A stretch of DNA of 64,000 nt. It comes from Atriophallophorus winterbourni (Eukaryota > Platyhelminthes > Trematoda > Plagiorchiida > Microphallidae). The position numbers and the translations under genes are program-made. A model generated the notes under the pieces. The model saw nothing but the letters and a program-made list of their open reading frames with translations. It did not search any database and was not told the DNA's origin. Positions 1 through 12,111 of the stretch are shown piece by piece. Position 1 is the stretch's first letter, and each line of letters opens with the position of its first letter. The DNA lies in the NCBI GenBank assembly GCA_013407085.1, contig JACCGJ010009884.1:1-64000 (forward strand), read 5' to 3'.

Positions 1-406
1 TTGTTCCAGAAGCTTACCAATAGTAGTCAATAGTTTTATTGTGGTAATAAAAGCTGATAGCTTGTAAGAAACCACTGGGTGGTGTGTACAGAGGGTAGCA
101 CAAAGCGTGCTAAAAAGCATAGATGATGAGAGAAAAAACGGAGGCAAATAGGCCTTATAGCAGGCCAAGCTCGCGTATAGCATACATCTTGGACATTTGT
201 GGCTTTTTATACGGAGAAGTGTCAACCCAAGACACATTCCCACTACGTCCTCCAGTGCATGACGGACTTGCGGACGGTTGCTTTGGCGTCAGCAGCGTTG
301 ATGCTTGTAAGCTGGTGAGAAAAGACTGGAAAAAAGTGTTAGTCGTTATTGGCTATGTGAGTGGTATGTAAGTATAATGGGGTAGATGGCGAAAGATAAA
401 CGAAAG
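1..406. other. Unassigned sequence
   Basis: No recognisable gene or repeat. An 82-codon open frame on the plus strand (123-371) has no motif I recognise. It ends just before the 3' end of a minus-strand retrotransposon remnant, so it may be that element's 3' flank. Confidence 0.4.
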
Positions 407-800
407 TCACTTGAAAGTTGATTGCCATAGGTGTTTGTCTAGGCGTTGCTTAAACGAAGACAGTGACTCAGCACATACCACCTCCGGCGGGAGAGCGTTC
501 CAGATACGGCATATGCGAAGGGGTAGGAAATACCTTCGAAGTGTTGCCTAAGACTAAGACGGCTGTAGTTTTTCGCGAGCTTTAATGTATGTCCTCTAGT
601 TGAAGGGTTGATAGCTCGAGAGAACAGGTTTTAACAACTCTCGTCGCCCAAGATTTTCAGGATTTTGAAGGTTTCTATTAGGTCACCCCAAATTCATCCA
701 ATGTCACGCAGACAAATCAGGAAAATTAGCTTTTTACGTTCTGTAGCTTTATTGATTCTAATCCCCATTTCGAATAATTTTGACACTAATTTCCGCATTC
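407..800 (-). pseudogene. CR1-like (family B type) reverse transcriptase, C-terminal remnant
   Basis: Read on the minus strand, this encodes the last ~125 residues of a CR1/jockey-type reverse transcriptase. Seen are the conserved GDLIETFKIL block, the STRGHTLKLAK block and a VWNALPPEVV block, which in these families lie C-terminal to the polymerase core. The frame ends with a TGA at 407-409. Upstream, in-frame stops and shifts appear near 680-790. The catalytic domain is absent, so this is a 5'-truncated dead copy. It abuts the plus-strand family A copy near 800, tail against body, as expected from successive insertions. Confidence 0.8.
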
Positions 801-802
801 TC

Positions 803-1598
803 TGTCAGTTCCTGCGATGGCCACAAGCAACTGCAACAAGCAGTTGATGACTTAGTCAGTTGGACACATCGCTGGTCACTGCCTATCAATGAGGACAAGA
901 CAGTGGTCATGCGCATAAACTCCGATGACACTGGTGGTGAATACTTTATTGGAGGTAAGCCTATTAGAGCGGTGACGGTCGAAAAAGACTTAGGGATTCT
1001 GGTTATGGATTTCTTGAAGTCGAAGGCTGACACTTGTCGGAGAATAGGCAGCGCTACCAGGATGCTCTGGGCGATTCGGCGTTCCTTTGCGTCCATTACC
1101 CCGCAAATTTTCCAGACACTTTTCTCTGTGTACATTCGTCCTCTGTTGGAATATGGGCTACCTGTTGCATTTCCTCAGTCCAAAGGCGAATGCGACTCCT
1201 TGGAGAGGGTACAAAGAAGGGGCACTAAGATGGTTTGTGGAATGCGCCAACTCGCGTACGAGGATAGGAGGAGCTTGCTAAAACTCTACCCCCTAGAGCT
1301 TCGAAGAGAAAGATATGACCTGCTCCTGACACGCCGTATTCTTCTCGGTCAATATGGAGACGAGTTCCTCCAGTACTTCCGATTAGTAGGTGAGTCGAGG
1401 ACTCGTGGACATGACTTTAAGTTGCAGAAGCCTAGAAGGCTGAAGCTGAGTAATACGAGCACGCTATCCACGCGGGTGGTGAACACTTGGAACTCTCTAC
1501 CAAAAGAGCTCCTGTCTCTACCATCTGAACAGCTATTCAAAAGCGCGTTAGATCAGCATTTGTTGAGACGGATGGACTTGATCCCCGGAGTGATATAG
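803..1598 (+). pseudogene. CR1-like family A reverse transcriptase, C-terminal fragment
   Basis: An open frame of ~265 residues matches the region of non-LTR reverse transcriptases just after the FADD active-site box. It begins within the segment that follows the box in the second copy at 25.97 kb (SVSSCD). It then shows the KDLGILV block, the thumb-like region with YIRPLLEYGLPV, the ERVQRRGTKMV block and the terminal VVNTWNSLPKELLSLP block. The polymerase palm with catalytic aspartates is missing, so the copy is 5'-truncated. It is otherwise free of stops, unlike the copy at 25975-26890, so it is probably the younger of the two. Confidence 0.85.
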
Positions 1599-1830
1599 TG
1601 GTGTTCCTCTACTCTCAGGGTTTGCCTTGTCAGCAGAAGTCACACATGTCTATTACTGTGATGGAGCTCAAACAGGATTTTATCCCTCCTGCTTTCGATT
1701 CAGAAGAAGACGAAGAAAATACTCATGTATGGTTGTCTACTTACCCAAGGTCATCTAATATACTTGAAATTTCCCGCGCTGGTTCGTCTTATTCTACTTC
1801 GGAATCGAAAGCAGAAAGGATAAAATCCGT
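1599..1830 (+). mobile_element. 3' UTR and tail of CR1-like family A
   Basis: About 150 bases after the stop codon are closely similar to those after the second family A copy (26882-27010). Both end near a GAAGAAGA-rich stretch (1700-1720). This marks the shared 3' end of the family. A short open frame here is a by-product of the UTR. Confidence 0.65.
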
Positions 1831-1947
1831 TTAAGAATTTATACCGCACGCAATAAACATGAGTGACGTTTTCTGACAAAAAACACGAACTTGAACTCAA
1901 GGTTAACGTTTGGCCCTAAACGAATCTGGATTTGGTATTTTTTCAAC

Positions 1948-2824
1948 ATGGTTATGACTAGAAAATCTGGAAAAGTAGATAGTACAGCACATACTGTAAC
2001 GATTATCTAAGGTAATCGGTGCCCCGCTGCTCGCTCAAGGGACTCTTGTCTTGTATGCTCTAAACAGGTTACTGATAATGCAAAAGCTGCACAATGTGAA
2101 ATATGCTTCAAATGGATGCATATTCGGTGCGGAGGAATGAATCCAGAGACATATAGGTGGATTCAGATGATATCATGCGATTAATATTCGGTCGTTATGT
2201 AAGATATGCCTTCCACCATCAAGTGTTAAGCATGGAGGTAGTCAGAATAAAGTCGTAGCTGCATCTACTAAAGCCGCTAAAGTGCTCGATGGTGGAGACA
2301 TAAATATTGACTCAACTTCAGCTGAGGACAGACACCACCTATCTGTGGAGGAAGCTTGCGTGCTATTCGCTTCCTCGACTACAAGCCGTTTACATAACCG
2401 TTTAGTATCGATGATACATTGAACGTGCATGAGCTCGACGTTTGCTCGCCTTCAACACTGATTGCTCAACAGTCATGAAGGAATAAAACTTACGCAGATG
2501 TGACGTCAAAGGGTCTACTTAGGGATCCTGGCTATGCAATTTTGTCATAGCGATTGAGTAGAATAGAGGCTTAGCTAAGTGTAGTGAAAGAAGTGCCTAC
2601 TTCTGAAAATGCTTTCAGATCTCCAGTCACAAAGGAGCCAAATTTTGATTCTCGGAAGCGATGCCTTATTATGGTGAATGATAGCGAGCAAAACGGGAAC
2701 ACTGCTGAAATAAGTTTATAGCGCACTTTTCTACAATCCACTTTTTCAAATAGATTTAATCAATGGGAGGAAGGAGTTACCATCATTTTTGCATTCCGAC
2801 TTGGCCGGAAGAAGGAGGATAAAC
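1948..2824 (+). pseudogene. CR1-like family C ORF1 (zinc-finger protein), broken
   Basis: The likely start is the ATG at 1948 or 1954 (the second gives MTRKSGK). A cysteine/histidine cluster follows at about 2045-2140 (C-x2-C, then C-x2-C-x4-H-x2-C), a PHD-like finger typical of CR1/L2-clade ORF1 proteins, which are thought to bind RNA or DNA during retrotransposition. Stops and shifts break the frame repeatedly from 2010 onward. The same ORF1 occurs on the minus strand at 15931-16190 joined to 10390-11143, which is how the two were matched. Similarity ends at about 2824, where the gypsy element begins. Confidence 0.75.
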
Positions 2825-3094
2825 TATGGTGTTTTCATCATTGTATATTTTATTATAATAATCCTATATATTTCGTCATTTGTTTTGTTATAATGATACA
2901 TGTAAATATGTACACAATTTAAATATATTATTCACGCTGCTCACGTGTTATGCTTTATGACAAGTCTATCGTCTGATTGTTTGGGATCTGTATGCCGTGT
3001 TACGTTGAGAAGTGTGTTCCGATTTGTTGGGTACAATAATCAAAAGGCGAACGCAGTTAGTGGTGAGATCTCCGCTGGATCAACCGCTACAAAT
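2825..3094 (+). repeat. Candidate 5' LTR of gypsy element 1
   Basis: It starts where family C similarity breaks off and ends with CTACA, just before a short primer-site-like segment (TTAGTGAGCCCC). That segment matches the post-LTR segment of the provirus at 11144-15930 (TTTGTGAGCCCGACG). No 3' LTR was found downstream because the element is cut off in integrase, so the boundaries are inferred. Confidence 0.45.
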
Positions 3095-6000
3095 TAGTGA
3101 GCCCCAAACATTTTTCTTTTTAAAATTTTCGTTCTTACCATATATTTCCATTTATTTGATTCTGCATTCATATATATTTTTCATTTACGAAATGGATCTT
3201 AATTCAGCATTTTCTGATACCCCATCTGAAGACAATTCTACAGACACAATGTCGCACTTTAGCCTTCCCTCTTTTGGTATGAAGGACTCTCGTTTCTAGA
3301 TAGCACAAATCGAAGCACTTTTCGAGTCTTACCGCGTTAAAACTCAACGAGCCCAGTATAATCGTGTAGTTGGTATGTTGCCACCGTCGGTCGAAAAGGA
3401 GGTTGCTGATTTAATATACAACCGTCCTGCTGTCAATCCGTACGATGCACTTGAACATGCCATCATCTTACGAACTTCATCTACTGACGAGCAAAACATA
3501 CAGAAACTTTTTCCGGCTTAGAAATGGGTGATCACACTCCGCCACAACACCTGCGACAATGCTCCAATTACAAGGAGACAAGTCTGTTGATGATAAGATC
3601 ATTGGTGAATTATGGGAGCAGAGTCTCACAGCCGACGCCCGCAAAGTCTTAGCCATTATGGACAAGCACACCAGTCTCCAGCACTTGACACGCATTGCAG
3701 ATGAAGTTCACGATATATCACACAGTGTTACATTGTCTCACGTCAGACACACGAGTGACGGAAATTCCAGTATACAGACTCCAAGCGATTTTGAAGAGTT
3801 GAAATTGATGTTCCATAACTTGTCACAGCAAGTACAAAACATCGCACGATCCCGTAGTAACTCTCGAAATCATCATCCTCGTCAGCCCAAGAAACGATCT
3901 ACCAGTCGTTTAACGGATCGCGTTTTGTTATTATCATCGTCGATTCGGTGCAAAGGCCCTGCATTACACGCCACTTTGCACTTACGCCTCAAATTTTTCC
4001 AAGCAGGGAAACCGCGAAGCCAGACATTTGGCACGACAGCTCTCTCTTTCTCACCCTTTAAAGCCGTCTTTTCTACGTTACCGATAGGGCCACTAAAATG
4101 CGATTCCTCATCGACACCAGTGCCGAAATTAACGTCATCACACCATCCAATATGGAACGCAAGAACCCGTCTTGGTTGACGTTACAGGCGGCAAACAGCA
4201 CGAAAATTTCTACTTTTGGTCAAAAATCACTTTCTGTCGAATTAGGTCTCACACGTAACTTTCGATGGATTTTCACACTCGCCGATGTCAAAGTTCCAAT
4301 TCTGGGTACAGATTTCCTTTCTCATCTTTCGATCAATATAGCTACACATAAGCTTATTGACAATTTAACAAAGATTAATTCGTTTGGTAACTTCTGTAAT
4401 TCCCATATCCGAACCATTCGAGTACTTACTCCTGACATCCCATCAGCGTTTAGTGACCTACTGACAAAATTTTCTGAAGTTTTTAAGCCGTGTTCGCAAT
4501 CTACTACTGTTAGGCATGACGTCAAACCCCACATTCTGACCTGTAGTCCTACAGTGTTTAACAGACCCCGTCGTTTGGCTCCGAACAAGTTTGATGTCGC
4601 AAAGCGTGAGTTTGAACACATGCTTGAACTTAGAATGATACGGCAATCCATATCGCCCATAGCAAGCCCCCTTTACATGGTTGAGAAGAATAAAGCTGAC
4701 GCCTACCGTCCATGTGAAGATTATTGTGCACGCAGAAGAGTTACTGTTCCCGATCGTTACCCTATACCCCACATACACGACTTTGCACTTTCCTTGCATG
4801 GAAAAACTACGTTTGTTAAACTAAACCTGATGCGTGCCGACCACCAGATATCTGTCGCCGAGGAAGATATCCCGAAAACAGCCATCACTACACCTTTTGG
4901 ACTTTATGAATTTCTTAAAATGCCCTTGGGTTTACGCGATGCTGCCCAAACCATCCGGAGATTCATGGACCAAGTTTTCCAAGGATTAACTTTCGTTCAT
5001 GTGTATATTGATAACGTCGTCATTGCTAATTCGTCTCAAGTGAAACATGCAGTATATCTGCGTTCGGTGTTTCAGCGACTTTTACAGTTTGGCGTGATGG
5101 TTTACTCGGATAAATGCCTGTTTTGGTGTCGCTGCTCTTGAAATTTTAGGACACCATCAACAGCATTCGACCCTTTCCTCGTTAGAATCTCGTCAATTAA
5201 CGACTATTTATGTCCCAGTTCTCTTCGACAGTTACGTCGATTTCTTGGTTTAGTCAATTACTACCGACGATTCATTCCCCATTGTGCTAACATATCTCAA
5301 CCAATGACTGATTTGTTACGCGGAAATGAGCGACAATTAAAAATGAATGCTGATGCTGTCGAATCGTTTCAAAGATTGAAGACCGCATTGAATGAAGCGT
5401 CTTCGTTATTCTACATGTCTAGGAATCCTCATGCTTTACTTTCGCTCGAAACTGATGCATCCCAAGCAGCAGTCGGTGCTGTCCTACAACAAAGTATTGA
5501 CGGTGTTGTCAAACCGCTTGCATTCTTTCCCGTCGTCTCCAACCCACCCAGACACGTTACAGCACATTTGGTCGTGAAATATTAGGTATATATTTTGCTG
5601 TTCGCCATTTTCGCCATTTGCTCGAAGGCCGCAATTTAACTGTTTGGACTGATCACAAGCCCCTGACGTTTGCCCAGACATTCTGCTACTGCTGATGATA
5701 TACACCCCATGAGATACGTCAACTTGACTATATTTCGCAATTCACGAGTGATATACGCTATCTGTCTGCTTCATCAAGCACAGTTGCAGATGCATTTTCT
5801 CGCATGAACTCACCGCAATCAGTCGATCGAATTTCGATCTTAAGCATTTAGCAGAGGCTCAGCAACATGACAGTGACTTACAGCAATATCAATCTACCTC
5901 ATCCCTTAAGGTTCAAACTCTACCTATCCCCGATTCCAGTTTGACTTTATTACGTGATTTTTCCTTTGACCATCCTAGTCCTTCAGTATCAAAGTTACTT

Positions 6001-6245
6001 AGGAAGTCCATTTTTGAACACTTTCATTCGCTTTCCCACCCCGGTATTCGTACTACTCGTAAGTTGATCACCGATCGCATTTTTTGGCCAAAAATGTACG
6101 CAGATATTCAAAATTGGACAAAAGCCTGTATCCAGTGTCAACGCAGCGAAGTGCAACGTCATACTCTCAGTGCCCCATGATCTTTTCCTCCACCAAGTCA
6201 ACGATTCCGGCGAGCGGTGTTTCATATGTACCAAGATTATCAGGT
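3095..6245 (+). mobile_element. Ty3/gypsy element 1, gag-pol, 3'-truncated
   Basis: A degenerate gypsy retrotransposon. In order: gag (from ATG 3192, broken at 3298 and about 3520, continuing 3559-3900); aspartic protease (4098-4360, active site changed to DTS); reverse transcriptase (4560-5140, with [12 protein letters not shown] and an active-site YIDN in place of YIDD); RNase H (5304-5700, starting at the SLETDASQ box); and the integrase zinc finger (5980-6170, H..H..CIQCQ). It stops before the integrase DDE core. Frameshifts at about 3900, 4090, 5140 and 5585 show that it is dead. The protein order and the PHIHDF wording resemble the CsRn1-like group known from trematodes. Confidence 0.85.
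4098..5141 (+). pseudogene. Gypsy element 1 protease-reverse transcriptase segment
   Basis: The longest unbroken part of gypsy element 1 (347 codons). Residues ~1-85 form a retropepsin-like domain: the D-T-G triad reads D-T-S and the flap is followed by ILGTDFL, the usual second hallmark. Residues ~150-345 are the reverse transcriptase fingers and palm. They contain the [16 protein letters not shown] block and the active-site box, where the second aspartate is replaced (YIDN). Both changes should abolish catalysis. Confidence 0.8.
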
Positions 6246-6259
6246 GCGGGTGTTGAGCT

Positions 6260-7020
6260 TTGAGAATTATTAGACTTAATTTCAATTAGATATTCGCATT
6301 GTATTCCTCCATTAGTATCTGAAGTATTGTTACATATAGTGGAGCTGATAAATTTCTTTTTTATATTTGAATTTTCGTTGCATAGGCGTCAATTCCGGTT
6401 TTAAGACCACACTCGAGAACCTTGGAATAATTTTTACAACGTTTTCATTATCACGTAAATACGATGCAAAACTCTTATCTGTGAATTTTAATAAAGTAGG
6501 AGTAGGTTGTTTAATTGTTTTTTACGTAGTCGGACTACAGTGAAACATTATATGGGAATGCCGTATGTTGAAAAGATACATTTTTTAAATCGTGTAAGGG
6601 ATAATTATCTGCAACATCAAAGATAATTACATTTTTTGAACGAGCTTTTCTTTGATATATTTCCGTGCTCATGGTTTCTATAAATTTATTGGCTTGAATC
6701 AATATATCTTTGTCAATAACTATATAAGAGTTCATAAGTGATAAAAGAGGTTTTGGAGTATCATAGGTGGAATTGCATAATGCTTGTTCATTTCTAAGTA
6801 CTGACACCTCTGATTCTATTTTTTTCAATTTATTCAGTATAACTGAATTGTCAGTGTCTAATCTGACAGTATAATTACTAGGCTTGGGTAATTTACGTAG
6901 CTTAATACAAGAAAATAATAAGGTTTTCGAGTGAATTTGTTTCACCGGAAATATTTAATAGATTTAACAGACATTATTTTAATAAAATTGAGGTAAATGA
7001 TATAAAGAGAATACGTTGAA
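6260..7020 (-). pseudogene. CR1-like ORF1 remnant with RNA-binding-type block
   Basis: A 136-codon minus-strand frame (6535-6945) has a predicted coiled-coil-like middle part (ILNKLKKIESEVSVLRNEQ). It is followed by a KARSKNVIIFDV block, which matches the SRSIVLLGVPE position of the CR1-D ORF1 at 32.68 kb and fits the start of an RRM-like domain. Flanks are degraded. It is more diverged than the other CR1 copies here and could be a separate family. Confidence 0.5.
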
Positions 7021-7079
7021 TATAAGCAGCGTAAATGCAATCAGCGAATTTTGATCACGTACCGAATTCGAGAAGCCCG

Positions 7080-8636
7080 CGACCTTGACGATTTTATGTC
7101 ATCAGCGAAGATAAAGAGTTCAGAGTTGTTCACATTACTTTGCAGATTATTAACATAGATGAGAAAAGGAATGGGGCCTAGAATGCTGCCCTGAAGTACG
7201 CCACTTGTAATCGGCTGATTAGGTGAAGTAACCCCGTTAACGTTAACTGAAAAGTTGCGATCAGACAGAAAAGAATAAATCCAACTTAATAAATGCCCAT
7301 GAATACCTGAATATGATAACTTCGAAAGGAGTAGCGTGTGATGAACCCAAACGAAAGCCTTGCTTATGTCTAGGAATACAATATTCGCCGATTATTCTTT
7401 TTCTAGTGGACTGGTTATGTGATCTAAATATTCCATCGTATCATGATGGTTGAGGTCAGGACGACCTATTACGTTCTAAAATGTTCTTGAAATTTGACTG
7501 CAACATTACCGCCGGATCTTAGGCGATCGCGACAAAGTAGTAACATTTTCGGAATCGAGAGCTCAGCGTCAGTAATGCATGGCTGGAATCAAGTCTATGT
7601 AACTGCAAACACATCGGGGGAATGTCGGCCAAAAAGCTCGCATAGTTCAGCCAATTTGTTTGTTAGACACTGAGCATTCGTATATATGTACTTCATCGTA
7701 TTTATCTTACAAAATGTAGGATCGTGTAATGTTGCATTTGGCCCGACACTCTCTGAGTCGGAACACTAACGTTTTATGGAGCTATCGCATTATGTTCAGT
7801 TTGAAAAGCATTACTAGGCGTTGATAGGTCGTTACGGACCGTTTGATTTCTCCCGGCTATTATCATGCGCAAGCTCAACATGACATTCTGGAATAGGTTT
7901 TTTCTATTAGATTTTCATTTACGTTTGATACAATCGGTCATTTCGGTCGTCGAAAAGTGTAGCTTTATAGGGCTAGCACCATGTCCTTTATAGATGGCAG
8001 ACCGCGGTGACCTAAATTCATCCACAATTATGGCATTTTTAATAACGATTGATTTGGATACGTAGTTCAACTGTTTGTGATCGTGTTCAGACTTTTTTGA
8101 AAAGGTACGTCAGCAGCATCTTTCGAAAAGACTAAAAGTACAATACTTCTGGGATTATTTTCTTCTAGAGATTTCTTCAACGACTTTCACTCCCACCATG
8201 GTAGATCTGCATGGATACGACATGTAGACTCTCGAACACCTCTAAGAAGGTAAGCATTTAAGAGTAAGTTTTCCACGTCATCCAGAGATTGCAGCGTTAT
8301 TCGTAAAAGGCTAAGATATATCCTTGTAAGGAAAATTCAGGTAGCGGTTCATCCGAACTATTAGTAAGGAAGTAACCGTAATCGTATTCTGACTACAGAG
8401 TTTATACAATTCAACTAATTCATGTTTTTGCTTAAATTCGAGCAGCGTTTTTGGGACTCGGTCACGTTGGTACATATAACACTAAGGTTATTGCCTATGG
8501 ATTTTGGTTAATAATTTGAATCAGTCTTTTTAGAACTGTTTTGACTGAGTCATTTCTCGTTTCTGTTAAGTTGAGGATTCACTGATTCCGGTGAACACTT
8601 TTCCGTTTTACTCACCATCTGCGTGGTTATCTGAGC
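7080..8636 (-). mobile_element. CR1-like family D copy, internally deleted
   Basis: Read on the minus strand it matches the long CR1-D element at 31-36 kb in three blocks. They are ORF1 (about 8600-7760, with the ICTNV..SQ and RSIVLL blocks), the endonuclease N-terminus (about 7720-7540, YTNAQCLTNKLAEL) and the reverse transcriptase palm (about 7440-7090, VFLDISKAF, SGVLQGSILGP, FIFADD). The rest of the endonuclease and the reverse transcriptase C-terminus are missing. Many stops are present. The family C copy's 3' tail at 8637 abuts it. Confidence 0.75.
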
Positions 8637-9179
8637 AAATAAATAAATGAATGAATAAATAAATTTTATTCTTGGAAATCCAAGGCATGTTAAACATGAT
8701 AAAAAATTTCTAATAGCTTTGTACAATCATATTATAGTATGTACATTTGCAAAAACAATTTGTTCAAGGTCATTTGTTTCAGCGAAATTTAACGTTCAAT
8801 AGATATAAAGGTAACGGTATTTAAAGTTGTTTTCAGGTAATCGGAACGTGATCTGATATATTACCAAAACACAGCTATTGCGAGGAAAAGTCTAGAATGT
8901 TTTCGGCAACACTGATGATCAACGGATATGGTCCATCGAAAATGCGCGAAGAATCTCTATTGTTGATGTTCCAAACTTTTTCATTTTGATTATTGTAAAT
9001 AGATTGATCTTTCCTGACCATGAGCCGTTTTCTTGTCCGCTAGGCGAAGGTGGTTTATTCCACTAGTTTGAGGTCTGGGGGCCAGTTTCATTTCGGTGCG
9101 GATTTAGAATTTTGCTGCGGAGAAAAAAACTCAGAAGCGAGAGAATGTTGTTTCGAACGTTATGAACGTTTATTTAATA

Positions 9180-10390
9180 TCAATACCCAGGAATGCCATT
9201 ATCATATAAATCATCAGGTAAAACATTTGAATTAAGAAGATTGCGAATTTTTTCTATGGTAAGAAATGAAGCTAGATGTGATTTGAATTCATTTAAAGAG
9301 GAACTGAAACTTATATATTTTGGAAGAAGATTCCACAGTTTAGCATATCTAGTAAAGAAGAAACTGTTTCTTACTTTAGTACGAAACCTTGGTAACTTAA
9401 TAGTTTTTTCACTGTTTCTCAAGCTATATTTAAAATCATGCCGTATATGAATATTCGAACGTATTTTCATATTATCCGATGACAGTATTTTAAAGAATAA
9501 GATAAGGTTATGCTTAAGTCTGCGAAACCATAGAGGATCGAGTTTCAGTTCTCTATAGGATTGCTTGTTGGTATAGCCGATTATTAATTTTGAGAAAGTA
9601 CGTTGTATCTTTTCTAAAACTATGCTATCGGTTTTATTTATATTAGTATATATTATGTTACAATAGTCAAAGATAGGAATGGTGAATAATTTATACATTT
9701 CTAGTTTACAATGAGGCTGAATTATAGATCTGTGTATAGTATTCATACTTTGTCTGGCTTTAGTAATAAGGTGGCGTATCTGTTCGTTGAAAGTGAGTGA
9801 TGAAGAATATGGAAATCCTAAATCACGCGTGCTGTCAATCATTTGAATTGCGTTATTGTTTAGAAGGATTGAGTTATTTTGTATCGTGCATCTTATAGGC
9901 ATAAAATTTGATTTCGCTGTTGAGAACGTCAGACCATTATTTTTTGCCCAATCTGCAAGTGCAGCTAAATCATTGTTCAGTCGAGATATATAAGTTTGCG
10001 CTTGATTAGCTGAGAAAGTGATGATAACTTTCATGCCATCAGCGAATAGGAACAGTTCACTATGTGAAATGACGTTATGTATGTCATTTATATATATAAG
10101 AAATAGAAAGGGGCCTAATACGCTACCTTGAATCACCCCACTGGGAATAGGTAGGCTGCGTGATCTACGGCCATTAACTTCAACAGAGTAAGTGCGATCG
10201 GTAAGAAAATAGGTTAACCAGGAAAGAAGATAACCACCGATGCCATATGATTCAAGTTTTGATAATAATATCTTATGAGGAACAGTCTCAAATGATTTAG
10301 TTATGTCTAGGAAGATAACTACAATTGCTGCACCTTTCTCAATCGATGTAGTAATATAGTCAAGGTATTCAAGCTGATATGTATTGTTGG
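9180..10390 (-). pseudogene. CR1-like family C reverse transcriptase
   Basis: The minus-strand frame from 10136 to 9180 is 318 codons with no stop. Similarity continues upstream to 10390 in another frame (VIFLDITKSF, then SGVIQGSVLGPFLF). The active-site box reads FADG, not FADD, so one catalytic aspartate is lost. The C-terminal part has the RDLGFPYS block, a thumb, and the final LWNLLPKYISFSSSLNEFKSHL block, so the 3' end of the gene is complete. One frameshift or substitution separates the two parts. The nearly open frame suggests a relatively recent death. Confidence 0.85.
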
Positions 10391-11143
10391 GTGGCTGTTT
10401 TCATTTTAATTCTATTCTCAGGAGACAGGTCACGTAGTATCTTGAACGGCTCTCCCTTAAGACGATGAACACGTCTTAGTACCATTTGGACTTGCTCATG
10501 TGAAGCTAAAATAATTTCCAGGTTCCGTGTTTTATCCTCATCATTCTTCCGGCTAAGTCGAAATGCGGAAACAATGGTAACTACTTCCTTCCCTCGATTA
10601 AATAGCTTTTAAAAATGGATTGTAAGAAACTACGCTTTTGCTGTAAACCTCTATCTGCCGTGTCTCCATTTAACTTGCAAGCAATCACCGTCATCAGGCA
10701 TCGCTTCCGAGAATCCAAATGTTGCTCCTTTGAGACTTACAGCATTCTCAGTAGTAGGCACTTGTTTAACTTCATGGAGCTGAGCCTCTATTCTACTTAA
10801 TCGTTTGGCTAAAATTGCTTAGCCTGGATCACTCGGTAGACCTTTAGACTCCACGTCTGCATAAGTTTATTCATTCCTGACTGTTGAGCAATCGGTGTTG
10901 TAGGTGAGCTTACAGCGAGTTCAAGCACGTTCAATGTATCATCGATACTAATACAATTTTGTAAACGGATTGTATTCGAGGAAGCGAATAGCACGCAAGA
11001 CTGCTCGATTGGAGGTGTCTGTCCTCAGCTGAGGTTGAGTCATTATCTATATCTCTTCCATCAAGCACTCGAGAGATTTTAGTACACGCAGCTACGACGT
11101 AAAGCTGACTACCTCCGTGTGTAACATTCAATGGTTAAAGGCA
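10390..11143 (-). pseudogene. CR1-like family C ORF1, C-terminal half
   Basis: The sequence is co-linear with 2232-2824 on the plus strand (both copies share segments such as GAGGACAGACACC and TCGATGATACATTGAACGTG). It is broken by several stops. At 11139-11143 it meets the right boundary of the gypsy 2 LTR. The ORF1 N-terminus continues at 15931 on the far side. Confidence 0.75.
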
Positions 11144-11549
11144 TGTAGTGGACCAAAAATATGAGTCTGCACTACACACAATACAACGAAAATGGAATGA
11201 ACTCACTAAGATAACAAAAGAGCAAATGTCCAATGAAAGATACAATGAAATCCAACGATAGCGCGATAATCCACACAGGAAAGTCCAAAAGATGGAATCC
11301 AAGGTAAAAAATGGGCTAAAATGTTGGAGGATCTGTCAATTACAATTCCCACACCGAGCGACTCATACAAAAGTCGCAACCACGTATGAAGACAAAGTCC
11401 GAGAGTTCGGGATTATGTTAACCGCAAAAAGTATATTTTACAACCAATAACACGATTAAATTATACATGGCCAAAAAACGGACAACCATTCAAGGCTAAA
11501 ATGTTTATGTAGAAAATACGAAGGTACAAACTGATTGTAGTTCGCTACT
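11144..11549 (-). repeat. LTR of gypsy 2 (3' LTR in element sense)
   Basis: Co-linear with 15527-15930 over its whole ~405 bp, with scattered substitutions, so the insertion is old. It opens with TGTAGTGGACC and closes with a mutated CTACT. Confidence 0.9.
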
Positions 11550-11609
11550 ATGCTCTTCCTCCAGAGCGTTAGTTAGGCTTGAAATAAGGATAACATAAAC
11601 TCGAAATGT

Positions 11610-11846
11610 TCATGAGTTCACATAGTCAGCGAGACGTTTGGGCCAATGCACATGTTTACCAGTTCGAATTTGAATGGGGTTGGAAGGGACCGGAGGATTG
11701 GAATGAACATGAGTGGAGGTAGGCACATGAGGATTACAAGGCGGTTGTGATTGAGGAGTAATGACGCTTGGTGGAGTTGGCGGTTTAGGCTCAGCGAAAG
11801 CTGGATTCAGGCGATCAATAGAAACCGTGTCACGTCGACCATTCAT
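11610..11846 (-). pseudogene. Gypsy 2 integrase C-terminal tail
   Basis: 78 codons, proline-rich, ending with VHWPKRLADYVNS. This is the usual last block of CsRn1/gypsy Pol proteins (a basic RxVRxPxRxxDY motif) just before the 3' LTR. Confidence 0.75.
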
Positions 11847-12111
11847 ATCAAAAACAAAGTACTTGGGTTTACGCTCAATAACTCTGTGTGGTCCATGATA
11901 GAATGGTTTAAGTGGCTTACAAACAGCGTCAGGTCACAAAAAACATAATCACACGTATTGAGATGAGGTGATTTCTGTTGGTGGATATTGCGATGTCGAA
12001 GAGGCGTAAAATTCTACTTGGACATGAACGATCGCAAGCGAGTAATGTAATGTTACACAATAGATAATGACTGACAAGGCACAAGGTAGTTCTAAAAAGT
12101 AACTCTGCGAC

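Larger units (their letters stand above)
8637..11143 (-). mobile_element. CR1-like family C copy, 3' segment (downstream of gypsy 2 insertion)
   Basis: The 3' part of a minus-strand element whose 5' part lies at 15931-16199, on the other side of gypsy element 2. Contents in reading direction: ORF1 (11143 to about 10390); a direct join into reverse transcriptase (10390-9180), so the endonuclease is deleted; a 3' UTR; and a tail of ATTT/ATTC repeats ending at 8637. The last unique 3' bases (CATGCCTTGGATTTCCAAGA) recur at 16398-16415 ahead of another TTTA tail, which defines the family's 3' end. A 200-base piece at about 9000-9180 does not fit the UTR and may be another insertion. Confidence 0.75.

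Noticed and set aside
4322..4799. Two minus-strand open frames of about 112 codons
   Set aside because: Shadows of gypsy 1 protease-reverse transcriptase on the plus strand.
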